NCBI GenBank assembly: GCA_015847255.1 | Contig: JADLZK010001302.1 | Span: 62,001 to 126,000 of the forward strand | Reading direction: 5' to 3' | Origin: Hyparrhenia diplandra | Lineage: Eukaryota; Streptophyta; Magnoliopsida; Poales; Poaceae | DNA: 64,000 nucleotides | In this document: positions 12,164-23,907 of the stretch, one piece after another | Numbering within the stretch: the stretch's first letter is position 1 | How the letters are laid out: every line of letters starts with the position of its first letter | Translations under genes and position numbers: made by a program | Notes under the pieces: generated by a model | Seen by the model: only the letters and a program-made list of their open reading frames with translations | Database searches by the model: none | What the model was told of the DNA's origin: nothing

Positions 12164-15102
12164 ATACTTAGGACCAGCTACAATATTATTTTTGAAAACT
12201 TCAAAATAATTTTGTAATCTAAAAGTTTTTGAAAGTAACAACTTAAAAATGATCTTCTTTCTTTCCTTATGCTTGCCGGAAGCTTTCATGAAGATTTTTT
12301 CCGACGAGTCAAGTCAAAGATTTCAAGAAGTTTCATGTCATCTTTTGAAGAACAACCGGGAGTCAACTTCACCGACAATGTTTTGTTAAAGAGTTTTTTT
12401 TTTCAACACTTCGTTGGTGCAGTGAAGATAGTATATAAAGTAAAGCCCTATAATCTACTAACATCTAACATGACGAAGGTAGAATACTCCTAATGTTGTG
12501 AAGACGTATAGGACGAGCATGTATCATATCATCCATATAATGTTGATTTTTCCTCCTTTTGTTCGACAACTATTCTTCTTTATAGTTGTTTGACCTAAAT
12601 TTCGTCCTATACCAGGTTTTTGGTTAATAGATTTCCATTTGAAAATCTTTTGCTTCATAAGTTCCAATCTTTGGGAGCTTGCACCTTGTCATGTCAACTC
12701 TATTTAAAAGCCTCGGACTACTCCTTGATTTCTCAACTCATACATGTGTTGTATTTTGACTTCTTCCATTATGACACATGATCTTCTTTTCACTTTGACA
12801 AACAACATGTGTTGGTTGAGAGTTGCAATAATTGTGTCTTATGATAGAACCATGACCCGTGGACCGGAAATAGCGTCGAAACCCCGGGTCTCCTATGGAT
12901 CGCGCCATAAGGAAATACCGCCGGCGTTCGCTATGTCGGGTCTATGGTCATGATTCACTATAGTCCACAATTAATGTACTTTCTCCTTCCTTGTAAAAAC
13001 GAAATTCATATCCGTATTCCTCTCCTTTATCGGTTGCAATCACCTTTTTGCTTCTGGTTACAATCTTGATATCAACTTTGTTGTTTTGCAAAATTTCTTA
13101 CAAGTCAATATATATTTGACATATTTCTTTTTCCCACTACTTGTCCCACGGGATTTGTCACCTTAAAATTCGGAAATTAGATTTGCTAAGGGGGAAAGAT
13201 CTTCATATTCCGATTATTCATGATCATCTTGTCGCATCATTAGCAAGCATCATTGCATTGCATATGTTGCTTATAGCATTCATGTAATGCATATATGATG
13301 TTTCACATGTTATCTAAAATGATGTTAATGTTGGTTGTTGTTTGTGTCACTTTTGTTAAGCCTGTGGTGTACTTTGTTTGAACCCTAGTTCAACTAGGAT
13401 GTTATGCGTAAATCTTTTGCCACGGCTTATGTTGTGCCGTGTGGAACCATGCCAAGTCTCTCGTTGGACCTCCTAGACGTTTCTTCAAGAGAGGAGCCCC
13501 GATGCCATACAATTTCTCTTTGATATTTAAAACTTCCTTGGCTTTGATCTTGAAATCACCTTCATATTGACTCCACACCTTGGAACTTCCTTTGGTTGCT
13601 ATCTTTCCTTTTGTAAATCCTTGGTCACCACTAATTTTTATCATATGGATTCTCTCCGTGGTTGTGGTTTTAATCGTGGTATTATGATTAATGATTTCTA
13701 ATCATAATCCATTACAAAACTACACTAAGCATTCCCTTGTTGTGAATTTCCTTGGTTCCTTATCTATATTCTATCCAAGGACTCGTGATATCGGATCGCT
13801 TGCTTTGTGAGTTTTTCCCCGAAAAGTTACAAGAAAGGTGACCCTTGAAGAGCAAGTCACCGACATCAACATTAACAGACTACAAGAAGTGGTAGATAAG
13901 GGACTCTCGCTTTAATGATCTCTGAAGGTAACGTTGACTAAGCTGTCAAGCAACTTATGCCATCTTTGTAGAATCAAAAGGACGTGAAGGATCGGAAAGT
14001 TGTCCTGTTTCTGACAGAATTTTGTGTTACTGCTAATTACAATTCTTTGGGGATCTACCAAGCTATAATTATTTTAGGTCCCGCTCATGACGGGATCACT
14101 CGTGGCATTCTATTGCCGCCACGTGTCTTCTGAACGTCGTGAGCATCCTGGCCCCTCTCGCACTCGTTTCCGTGTTGCGTCTCGCCGTGCCCGCTTTTCG
14201 CTTCTCGGGTCGCATCTTCTCCCGCACCCACACCCTCTTTCTTTCCTCTCTTTGTGCGCCATGTTTGCTCGTCGCCCCTCGCCATTGCACCGCATCGGAC
14301 CCTCCATGACTTCGGTCCACGCTTGTCTCCACGTCACGGGAATCCTGTCACCCTAAGCTTGGAGCACAGGCGCACCATAGCCGGTGGCCGCTCCACCCGT
14401 GAACCGCTTGACCCTCCCCCTCTCTCGGCTTCCTCTTCCCGGTCGCGTGTGCAAAGATCTCTATCCGCTCCTCTGCGATATAAGACGCAACCCGGGTACC
14501 TTGCTTCGTCACTTCCATTTCTCCAAAGCCCATCGCAAAAACTCCTCTAAGAATCGCGAGTCGATTTTCTCCTCCAAGTTGAAGCCGCCCAAACTCAAGA
14601 AGAGATCGAGCCACGCACGAAGACGTGGGAGCTAGTACTTCAAGCTCAAGCTCTTACTTGCGGATTCAAAGTTGCCGCCAAAGGTTGCTACGTATCTTGT
14701 TGAAGAAGAACTCCGTTTTCATCCTAGAAGGTCGAAGTCTACATCCGGTTAGCTTATGGCCCTAGGATTCATTCCCATTGCCTTCTTGACATGTTGTGCC
14801 TCCTCGATCCCATCTCGTTTTCTCGGATCTGTTAGTCCTTTTTGCGCTTTGGTCGCTATCTTTTTAATGTTTCTTCTTTGTCCTCGCCCTGGTCAAGTAT
14901 CCGGAGTGATGCTTTGTTATGTAACAGATGTGTCCCTAATCCCCAGAGAGTAATCTTTGTACCCTCTTTGTATCTCCAATGGTTTTGTAATCGTCTTCAT
15001 CGTGTGGACAAGTTCTATCATCTTTCGCAGTTTTAAAGCTATGGAAATCTCTCGTCGTTTTTTTGAAGTTCTCCGTTCGAATCTCCGGACGAGATTCTCG
15101 TT
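12164..15102 (+). other. internal region of the LARD-like element, no coding domain
   Basis: Mostly AT-rich, with only short open frames and no recognisable gag, protease, RT or integrase motif. A GC-rich island at about 14090-14640 holds a TATA-like gatataag (about 14477) followed by a stretch resembling an untranslated leader. Its origin is unknown, and it could be captured host sequence. Confidence 0.6.
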
Positions 15103-15114
15103 AAGGGGAAAAGG
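15103..15114 (+). other. polypurine tract of the LARD-like element
   Basis: aaggggaaaagg directly precedes the start of the 3' LTR. A pure 12-base purine run in this place is the expected plus-strand primer. Confidence 0.75.
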
Positions 15115-18100
15115 TCAGAACACCCCGTGTGTTACTTACCGCTTAAGTCTTGATTGGACAAAATTAAGTTTATTTACGTTTGATCCTAAGTGTGTTGTTG
15201 TATGATGGTTGGATAGTATAGGTTGGGAATCTGAATTTTGAATCAAATTCAAGTTTGAATTGAACTCCGAAAAACCCTAAATTCCATTCCCTCTTTTACC
15301 CCCTTTTTTTTTTATTCAAAATTTATAAAGAATTTGGGTATGGTTATTAAAGCAAATTTGTAGAGTTTTCAAAGTTGAACAAAGTTGGTATTTTGAGTTT
15401 TCAAAGTTTAGTTCAAAAATTTAGAGTAATTTTGAAAATACCAAAATTAGGGTTTTGTCCCCTTTTGATTTAAAAACCATATTTCAAAATCTAAGCAAAA
15501 TTTGTAAAAACTTCCAAAAGCTAGTTTGTAGATCTTGTTGAGATGAACAAAAGTCATGTACAAAGTTTTTCAAGTTGTTACATGATTTTAAAAGTAATTT
15601 TGAATTCAAATTTCAAAAATTTTGAACTGCATTTCAAAAGTCATATTTAGAGGCAGAATTTGAAAATCTTCCAATTATGAAAATTGTAGATCTTGAAAAA
15701 TTAGGCTAAGTCACTTTTTGAGTTTTTCAAGTTCAGTTCAAATTTGGGGAGAATTTGACAAAATTCGTAAAGCTAGGGTTGAGAGAGCTACACGATTACG
15801 ATTGGGTTCACTGCAAAGCCGCCCATGCCGGCCGGCGGCCGGACCGCCGCCGTGGCTCGTCTCTCGACGTTTCGGTCGCCCTCGCGGCGTCACTGGCCGG
15901 GCGGGCGAGTTCGCGAAGACGCGAGCCACGCCCCTCGACCTCTCCTTTGCCCTATAAAGCACCCGGGGCCGGCCATCTTTTTTTCTCCTTTTTCCAACCC
16001 GCCACCGCCGAACCATCTCGCTCCGCCGCCTTGCTCCGCCGTCGCCGAGTCTCCTCTGTCCAAATTGACCGCGCGTCACCATCTTCGCATCACCTTTGCG
16101 CTCCATTTGAGCCCGCTATAGCACCCTCTTTCGGTGGAAGTCGCACGGCGCGGCCATTTTCTTTTCCACGGCCGCAAAGCGCCGCCGAGAGCTCGCCGGC
16201 CGTCGCTAGACCTTTTTCGTGAGCCTCTCATCTTCCTTTTGTTGCGCCGCGTTCGCCTTGAAGCCGTGATGCTCGCCGGCTTGATCGTTTCTCCGTACCG
16301 AGGTCCGACGCGGTGGAACGCCGACCTTGCCGGGCGGCCCTCGCCGCCATGCCCGCCGGCCGCGCGTGGCCACGCCTTACTACGCCGAGGCAAGCCAAAG
16401 CCACCCTTGAGCGGGCGAGTGCGCCGGGTGCTTGTGCTGCCTTTTCCCATCACCGCCGATGACCATCCCGTCGGGAACGACAAAGCCGAGCCACGCCGCC
16501 GCCGTTTCCTCGCTCAAGCGCCGCCCTTGGACTTCGGGTTCGTAATAGGAAGAAGATGAGGGGGTTAGGTGAGAAACCTTGTGACTCATATAAATAGTAT
16601 TTTGTACCTTTTTGTAATTTTGTCAAAGTTTGAGGGCCTTTTTGCAAAAGCGCCAAGGTACCGCGCCGGGCCGCCGATGGGCCGGCCTTTATCGCATTTT
16701 GTGGGCCGGCACATATCTTTTTTGTGGACCGGCCATTATCGTTTCTCGTGGGCGGCCTGTTTGCATCATGCCGCCGCCGAGCACACGCATCGAGCCACTT
16801 TGAGCCCGAAGGCGTTTTCCTTTTTCATAAATGTTTTATCAATTTGTATTTGTTTGAATAGTATCTGTTTTTGTTATTTTCATATAAATTCAAATACTTG
16901 CTTATAAATTCTGAAAATTTTTTGTGTAGCCTTCCCATGAGTATATCTACCCATGAAAAATTTGAAACCTTGATTTTGAGTAGTTCTTGCATGATTTAAA
17001 AATACAATCTTTAATTGAAAAATGCATCTTCCATGATTTTTAGAAAATAAAATATTTATTCAAAAAATCATGAAAATTTATTTGGTGCTGTTTTATGCTA
17101 TGATCTAGCTGTACAACAAGTTTTGAGTCATTTTGACATGTTTAAATTATTTTCTATATTGAGCTCTATTATTTTATGTGAGTTATAAGTTGTTTAGTGT
17201 CAAATAATTTAGGTTTTGTGTGACTTTTGGATTGTTTTATGAATCTTGGGTCATATCATAATTAAGTGGTCCTTGAGAACTCCTTAGGCAATGGTGATGA
17301 TATCTTGTAGAGTAGTTTAACAAGTTGGTTTTGTTGGGTCGCAACTTTATCGTGAAGGAAAGTTGTACTTAAGTGTTTATTATTTCATGCATCATCAAGC
17401 ATCATGTTTACCATTCCATTATGTTGAGCATACGTTATTAATTTACGTGTAGTGAACGAGAGTGATGTGGTTTGCGAAGATCGAGCTTTGGGAGAAGGTG
17501 TATCCACCGAGAGGTGATGGTGTCAAGATTAACTTTGGTGATCCGGCTTTGGAATCTAACTTTTCCTCGCAACACGTGCAAGCCCCGGAGTATAAACCCT
17601 TCTCTGTTTCATAAATGTTTTATTCACCTTAAGTCTAGTGCAATGTGCATTAAGTTAGTAGGAGTTGGTTGATACCGTTCTTCGCATGACTACCTTGAAT
17701 TTTAGTTAATCCAATGTTATCTCACTAGTATGAGTAGGTCGTTTTTTCTAAATGCTTAGTAATGCTTAGATGTCGGTAGAAGTCGAATGATGGCTTCATC
17801 GTTCGTGAGTTATAGGTTTTTATCTTTGTTCCTCTATGGCTATGGAAAGAGAACACCCCGATGGTGGTTGGGGGGAGAATAAATATGTAGTGATGAATTT
17901 GAGATCTGGACGGGGACGAGGTTGAAAGCCGGCGGGATACCTAGCCGTGCTTGTCCCGTGTTGGTCGTATAAGGACCGGCCCGTTGTTTGGATTGTTAAG
18001 TTCGGGACTTTTGAACGCAAGTGCGCCCGCGCCGTTTGGTCAATGGCACGCTCGCTCGGGCAGTCACCCCAGTCGAACCGAAACTAATCGCCACATGCCG

Positions 18101-19073
18101 GTAAGCCTCGATCTCGGGGTGTGCCAAATCGGGAACGGACAAATCGCCAAGACCGGGAGTGGAGAGATGGCGGAGTAGCATGTACCCACCCCCGCCGGGT
18201 CAAACCGTCATTAGGGACGGGGTAGGGAGGTGGAGTAATCGTGTTTCTCGGTGGCGATGGACCCAGCCCCCCGTTTTGGACGAACTGAGTGAGGGTTGAT
18301 ATATGCAAGCTTAAGTGCTACATATGTCGCGGTGGTTAGGGATCCCCACCGGTATTAATCGGTTCATGAATCGCCGTTGCTTCTGTTATGGAGACCCGTT
18401 CTTACGCCCATTCATCGTAGTAATTGAAGAAACAAGGTTACTCATGGTTTTGAAAGGGAAAAGAGATGCAGAGATAAGTTGAGATGTGTTGCTTAAAAAG
18501 TGTTTGAGATAGAACAAAGTGCAAATCTAGCTTAATTATGCTTCAACAAAATTGATGCTAAAAAGATTGAAAGTAAGGATCCACTTGTAGTAAGCTTTTT
18601 CGCAAACTCCCCTTTTCTAGCTCTACTTCCCTTAAGCCAAGATATCCTTGGAGTCTTTTTTTTTTTGTCGGGTAAGTCTTGCGGAGTACATTGTGTACTC
18701 GGGGTTTGTTAACCCTTGTTGCTGCAGTGCCGACTCGTGATGTTAACCAAGGTTATGTCGGTGGGCCTCGACATGATCCGGGTTTCTTCTAGTTTCCCCT
18801 CGGCTTCCGCAAATTAAGTTAAGTCTACTCAAAAGTAACTTGCTCATATTTTGTAAAATTATGTTATTATTCTTCAAGACTCGATCTATATTTTTGTAAC
18901 AAATGTTGTAATGTTGTAGCTACTCCTTTGTTGATCCTCGGTATGAGTGGTGTAATCGGGGTTTCCGATGACACCCGACAAGCTTCTTAAGTTATTGGGT
19001 GCATCCGCACACGGTGCCGAGGTCTTTAGGACAAAAGACAAAAGTGTGTGGGCCCAAGAATTAGGAGGTTCCA
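15115..19073 (+). repeat. 3' LTR of the nested LARD-like element
   Basis: Second copy of the long LTR, starting tcagaacacccc and ending ggttcca. It carries the conserved TATA box at 15953-15958. It includes a block (about 17919-18816) that is missing from the 5' LTR. The block contains an equally LTR-like stretch (ttgcggagtac...actcggggttt near 18680) and no terminal repeats or target duplications of its own, so it looks native to the LTR. Confidence 0.85.
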
Positions 19074-19432
19074 TTACAAACACCCACATATGTAAACATT
19101 ACCTCCCTCTTCCTCCTATAAAAGGGGAGTAATGCCCCATTAGCGGGGATCGGGCCGAGAAAACCGACCACCACCACCACCACTACCACGATCGTGGGGC
19201 TTGAGACCAAAGCATCTCTCCCTCACACCGCTTGTAACCCCTACTACAAGCTCTCCTTTGAGCGAGGTAACACGAAAGGAGACACCACCGGGCGTAGGGC
19301 CCCGTATTCTGAACCAAGATAAACCCGCCGTGTCCGTGTCCATCTTGCGCTACGCCATTGGGGGAGGAGGCACGCAGCCTAGAAATTCTTATTGCCGGCA
19401 CCGAGGCACCCCCGGTTCTCGGAACGCCGACA
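19074..19432 (+). repeat. gypsy 3' LTR, second part (TATA, R/U5)
   Basis: Continuation of the interrupted gypsy LTR. It has a TATA box (cctataaaagggg, 19115-19127) followed by a GC-rich transcribed part, and ends at ggaacgccgaca, a proper CA terminus, at 19432. The five bases after it, cctaa, are the expected target duplication, but the other copy lies outside the window. Confidence 0.6.
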
Positions 19433-19510
19433 CCTAATTACGCCATGGTAGGATAATATTTATCACAAACAAATAAAAAACGTGCTACAATATTTTTACT
19501 TCGTTCTGTT
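19433..19510. repeat. MITE remnant at the gypsy insertion point
   Basis: cctaattacgccatgg...aggataatattta is close to the internal part of the complete MITE at 28766-29043 (cctagttacgccgtgatagg). The gypsy element therefore appears to have inserted into a copy of that MITE, whose other half would lie left of the window. Confidence 0.55.
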
Positions 19511-19641
19511 GCTTTTCACCGCAATTTCCTTAGAAATCCCACGAAGAGGTAGGGCCCTAAGACAAGATAAAGAGTATTGTGCGAGTGGGTCTCACACTAA
19601 GAGAGGTGGAGCCCGAGAGGTACTAGGGGTTAGATTTGTTA
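19511..19641. other. intergenic, nothing recognised
   Basis: Short unassigned stretch between the MITE remnant and a Stowaway copy. Confidence 0.4.
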
Positions 19642-19890
19642 TCCCTCCGTCCTAGAAAATATGGAACTATGTGAAGCGTGTTAGTCAAACTTTCTCAACT
19701 TTAATTATGTTTGTAAAAATACGTGCAACATTTATTTCTCCAAATAAATTTATTTAAAAACTAGAATTAAAAATCTTTTTCGATGATACTAATTATTTAG
19801 TATAAATATTTATATATTTAATATATAATTGTCGGCAGTTGAAAATATTGACTTTTTAAAAAACGATAATTGCATGTTTTTCGGGGACGA
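19642..19890. repeat. Stowaway-type MITE, degenerate
   Basis: Starts tccctccgtcc after a TA dinucleotide. The body shares caaataaattta, gatactaattattta and aatatataattg with the better copies at 48516-48750 and 63705-63975. The far terminus (cggggacga) is decayed. Confidence 0.7.
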
Positions 19891-21257
19891 CTCGATTTTT
19901 CGATACACTTCAACTTTAATAAAAAAAATATGTTAACAATACAAATATTTATGTCACATAAACCAAAAGCACAACATCGTGGCCTTGCCTCTTGTATAGC
20001 ATCGTTCGTTTGTTCGCCATAAATTTGACTCAATTTATAGAAAATGTATTTAACATTTGTTTCTTCCCAAATAAATTTAATAAAAAATTAAATTAAAAAT
20101 CTTCCATATTTTTACTAAAGTTGTTTTTGACACATAAAAGATAAATATTTTTGAATAGATATCGATACAAGACAGAGATGATATCGATACAAATCTAATA
20201 GCCCTACCCCTACCTCTCCTTCCTTTCGTAGACGCACATGCACACGTCCCATCCCCTCCCTCTTTTCTTGATATACGCACAAGCACATGACCTTACTGCA
20301 TGCGTGCACAGTCCTGTCAAATCATACTGTACGTGGCATGTGCAGATCAAGGCGTAACACCGCCGCCATGACGACCGCGGCGCGACAGAGGCAGCCACGC
20401 CGCCGTGGACCGCATGCAAACTTGCCACGTGAGCTGCCTTGCCGCGGCGCGCATGCAGGGGCGGCAAGATACAAATCCCCGTGCCGAAATGCCTGGGCGC
20501 GCCCAAAAGGGTTATTCTTGAAAAATCTTTTAAAACCGGTTAAAAAATAGTTTTTCTTTAAAAAAAGAGTTAAAATTAAAAAAAATTCAGACAAGCATGG
20601 CGTTCGAATGACATGCGCAGACGGCAGATCCGCTCGGGCATTCTCATGCATTTCTCTAAACTCTTGCTTCGACAGCTAGCGAGCAGGACAGAGTTTGAGC
20701 TACTCGTAATTTGGGAGAGAGCACTGGACTCGGTCACGGTACTCCTCAGTTTGAGCTACTCGTGTTGATTCACTCCATTATACCCGGTTTTGTTCGCTTG
20801 TGTCGGATTGAAATAGCCTCAGCAACAGTTCTAGGCTGGAAACGAGTGAGTCAAATGATCCATTTGATCCTGTTGTTTCCGTCAAGAGGCATGGAATGAA
20901 TCCGCATCTTTTAATATACAAAATGGATGAATTCAAAATTATAGAGATCAATTTCTCTGAAATCATTTCTTAATCGAATGTCTATTTTAGTATGAACCGG
21001 ATTTAAAACTAAGTCAAATCAATCCGTTTGAAATGGAGTCAATCCGACTTAACCGAACCTTGCGTCTTGAGGTGTGGACGGGGGCACGCACGGAAACAGA
21101 ACGATCAACAAGGAGGCAGTGAAGAAAGGTAAAGGTGGGAGCAGGTCGGTCCGACACGTTTGCTGTTAAAGTCAAGGTAAACATCAGAGCACAGCAATAT
21201 CTTAAGTGCGCTGCGCCAGACCAGATTCCTTGCCTCGCTTTTTGTATGGCTGTATCG
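19891..21257. other. intergenic, with a second Stowaway-like fragment
   Basis: About 20020-20150 repeats Stowaway-like internal text (caaataaatttaataaaaa). The rest has short open frames in all directions without any recognisable protein. A GC-rich patch lies at about 20340-20500. Confidence 0.45.
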
Positions 21258-21260
21258 TAA

Positions 21261-22308
21261 GGGCAGTCCCATGGTATATTTACGATAGTTTTATAAAGAT
21301 TAATTACTCGACAACTCGGCGTTTTGCTGATGACAAGATGTAAATTAATGAAGAGAGAGAGCAGAAATTGAAGAAACTGTTTCTTCTGCAGGGAACGACG
21401 TCTACGCTAGTACCGAGGCTCGTAGAAACGACGCAAACGCCGTTGGGAAGACTCGACTGGTTTCTATCGGATCCGGTGCTCCCCGCCGCCGCTGAGCAGA
21501 TGGTGCGCTCGCCCGCGCGCTCCCGACTCCGTGCCCGTGCTGCCGCGTTTGTCCGCCGCGGTCGCTAGCCACGGCCACGCTCGCCTGCGCCGCCGAGCAC
21601 ACCGCCCGTGCTCGCTTCGGGAAGGCACACCCGCTGCCGCCACCGCAGCGCTCGTCCGCGACTCTGCCCTCGCGAGTCGGCCGTCCCGCTCGCCCATCGT
21701 CGATGTCTCGCGCGTACGAGCTCCATCTCCGGCCGCAAAGGTGCTCGCTAGCATCATGGTCGTCTCCCGTGTGCCTGAGGAGAGATGCTGCTTGATTGAT
21801 GGTGGACGCGCGGCGGCGGATGAAGACGCCAGTGCTGGTTCCCGCGATGCGCAGCTACGCAAAGTCACGGCCTATGTCCTGGGCAACACCGGCCATGGAG
21901 ACATGGCGGTGGCCGCTGGTTGAGCATGTCCCCGGTTGAGCATGTCCCCGGTTGGGCTGGATGGTGGGATGTACGGCTACGGGAGGCTTTCCTCACATCC
22001 GACGCCTAGCATTTTGATTTTGCTTAAGTGCATATGATGCACAGATGGTGTTCTACGAATTGTCTAAGTGCTGTATTTGGTTCATGTTGATTTGGCGGAT
22101 GCGTTCATAGGTTTTTAGAAATACGATGGAACACATGTGTACAACTAAAAATAGTTGCCACAATTGATCAATCTGTTTTTTGTGCTGCATTTAATTTACC
22201 CTTTGTATGAATAAGACATCGGTAAAACCATGGGTTGGGAAGGAATACTTTTTTGACACGAGATCCCATGTTATAGAAATCACTAGTTTTCTTTCATTGG
22301 GACTGCCC
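21261..22308. mobile_element. non-autonomous PIF/Harbinger-like element, 1.05 kb
   Basis: Terminal inverted repeats gggcagtccca and tgggactgccc are flanked on both sides by taa (21258-21260 and 22309-22311). A three-base TAA/TTA target duplication is characteristic of PIF/Harbinger. The interior (about 21400-21960) is a GC-rich island with open frames on both strands, but I recognise no transposase or host protein there. Confidence 0.75.
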
Positions 22309-22311
22309 TAA

Positions 22312-22930
22312 TCCATCCAAATCACATAGCCGAGAATGGTTAGCGGGGCACTTGCCAGTCTAGTAAAGCCCTCCCCTTGGGCCTTGACGATTACAAACCC
22401 ACCACGTCGCACTTTGTAATGTGTTACTGTGTACTCGTGTCACTGAAAGAGATGTATCATGGACTAGGGCCTAGGCAGATGCAGCAGCCAAAGGTGCAGC
22501 GCAGGTGTGGTGGAGGTGCCCGTGCTAGCCAACCAATCGCCTGGATCCATTTGTGCTCGGCGCGGACAGCAACATGCCGGCACCAGGCCCACGGAAACAA
22601 CGGTGGCCCAATGGAAAGCAACCGTGCGCGCGGAGTGTCGTCGTTGACAGGTCGCCTCCTCCCCGCGCGGCCACGTTGCGCGACCGGGCGTGGCGGCGTC
22701 CCGATCGTCGCTTGCTGGGACGGGGCCAAGCCGAAAGCGAGGGCAGAGGGCTACGCGTGCGTGCACGTCATCGCCCGCGTCGGCGTCGCAACCAAGCGGC
22801 CCGGCCAATCGTCGCCTCGCCGGGGTTTCTGTCTGTTTGTCGCGGCCCGGCCAATCGTCGCCTCGCCGGGGTTTCTGTCTGTTTGTCATCGCGGTACACT
22901 CGCTTCGCTTTTGCGGGCGCGGTGGCAGAT
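22312..22930. other. intergenic GC-rich block
   Basis: Open frames occur on both strands (for example 22377-22946 plus), but they owe their length to high GC and show no recognisable domain. Contains the exact 46-bp duplication listed separately. Confidence 0.4.
22796..22887. repeat. exact 46-bp tandem duplication
   Basis: Two identical 46-bp units (22796-22841 and 22842-22887, starting gcggcccggccaatcg). No differences were seen between them, so this is a recent event or an assembly artefact. Confidence 0.9.
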
Positions 22931-23122
22931 GTGGAGCATTCGGTAAATACCGAACCAATCGGTTCGGTTCTTCACCACCTATGTAAATTGGGTTTCGAGA
23001 AATCGGTATCGATCGGTTACTTAAAAACTCGGTACCGGTAAATTCGGTTCGATTCGGTATTTAGCGAATAATACCGAACTGATCACAAAGATGTAATAGC
23101 ATGTTCAAAAACTAGTTTTGAC

Positions 23123-23413
23123 GTGCTGAGGCGGACGAACGGGCAGCTGCGGGTTACTCTAACCTGGCACTGCTAATTGCGCCTATCACTAGCCAAGGAA
23201 CGACCTAGAAGACTTCTCCCTTCGTGCATCTTTAGAGCAAAACCTAGTTCCCTTTAAGTTACACCTTATTTGTTGCGCCGTTGGCTGGCGACGTTTGTCA
23301 TGTGTGTTGAGTACGCCGTCGGCCAATTGTTTTAGCTAATGGGCACTAAAAAAAAAAAAAAAACACCTCCCACTTCTCTTAATATAATACGTTGTCGTTC
23401 ACGCGATTTCGAA
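23123..23413 (+). mobile_element. 5'-truncated LINE tail with target duplication
   Basis: Flanked by aaaaactagttttgac at 23107-23122 and 23414-23429. The 3' end reads cttctcttaatataatacg followed by a short A run, the same type of tail as the LINE at 41231-41970. Only 3' untranslated sequence is present. An internal A run sits at about 23348-23364. Confidence 0.75.
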
Positions 23414-23601
23414 AAAAACTAGTTTTGACATGATTTCATAGATAATAATAGTGTAAAATACAAATACATATAAAAGTCCACATAACTATAAGTGTGAGTG
23501 CCAAAATTACATAATATAATAGTCTATAATAGTACAATCAATAATATAACAACACTTAAACTTATCACATTCAGGTAACTTCGGTAAATTCGGTTTGGTT
23601 T

Positions 23602-23907
23602 GTCGAAGGAGAAGGTAGTCTGCTACTGAAGACTGAAGGTCTGGTTCAGCAAGCCGGGCATACATGAGGACTCTGGTTTTAAGTTTTGCTCTTAGCTGAT
23701 CTGTAATAAATGTACTCGTTGTTGAGGTTCGAAGCTTATCTGGTAGCTTAATAGGTAGTATCAGGTTTCTGCGGTCAGTATGATCAGGCGGTGATAGAAC
23801 TTGAGCAGTGTCCAGATGACAATCACATCTATCAGGGCTGTAAACTAAATATTTGGGTCTATTGGCCTTGGTTAATAGACGGGGCTTTGCCCTTTAACTC
23901 TAAAAAA
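23602..23907 (+). mobile_element. second 5'-truncated LINE-like tail with target duplication
   Basis: Flanked by aaattcggtttggttt at 23586-23601 and 23908-23923, with a short A tail. The 3' end (gttaatagacggggctttg) resembles another LINE 3' terminus. It inserted into the ttcggt-rich repeat, so it is younger than that repeat. Confidence 0.75.

Larger units (their letters stand above)
9113..19073 (+). mobile_element. non-autonomous large LTR element (LARD type), nested in the gypsy LTR
   Basis: Two long direct repeats (9113-12141 and 15115-19073) flank a 2.97 kb internal region. A tRNA primer site follows the first repeat and a polypurine tract precedes the second, which fixes plus orientation. 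No gag or pol domain was recognised anywhere inside, so it would have to move in trans. Long LTRs starting with a (tg)taacacccc-like string recall the Del/Tekay (RIRE3/RIRE8) lineage and its non-coding relatives, but this link is inference. I found no convincing 5-bp target duplication: ggcac precedes it and ttaca follows. Confidence 0.85.

Noticed and set aside
17919..18816. A separate transposon inserted in the 3' LTR
   Set aside because: No terminal repeats, tail or target duplication, and its text looks like ordinary LTR sequence. Deletion from the 5' LTR fits better.
9108..19078. Five-base target duplication of the LARD-like element
   Set aside because: ggcac before and ttaca after do not match. 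Shifting the ends by a few bases did not produce a convincing pair.
21368..21923. Open frames on both strands inside the Harbinger-like element
   Set aside because: They overlap each other, depend on high GC, and show no known domain.
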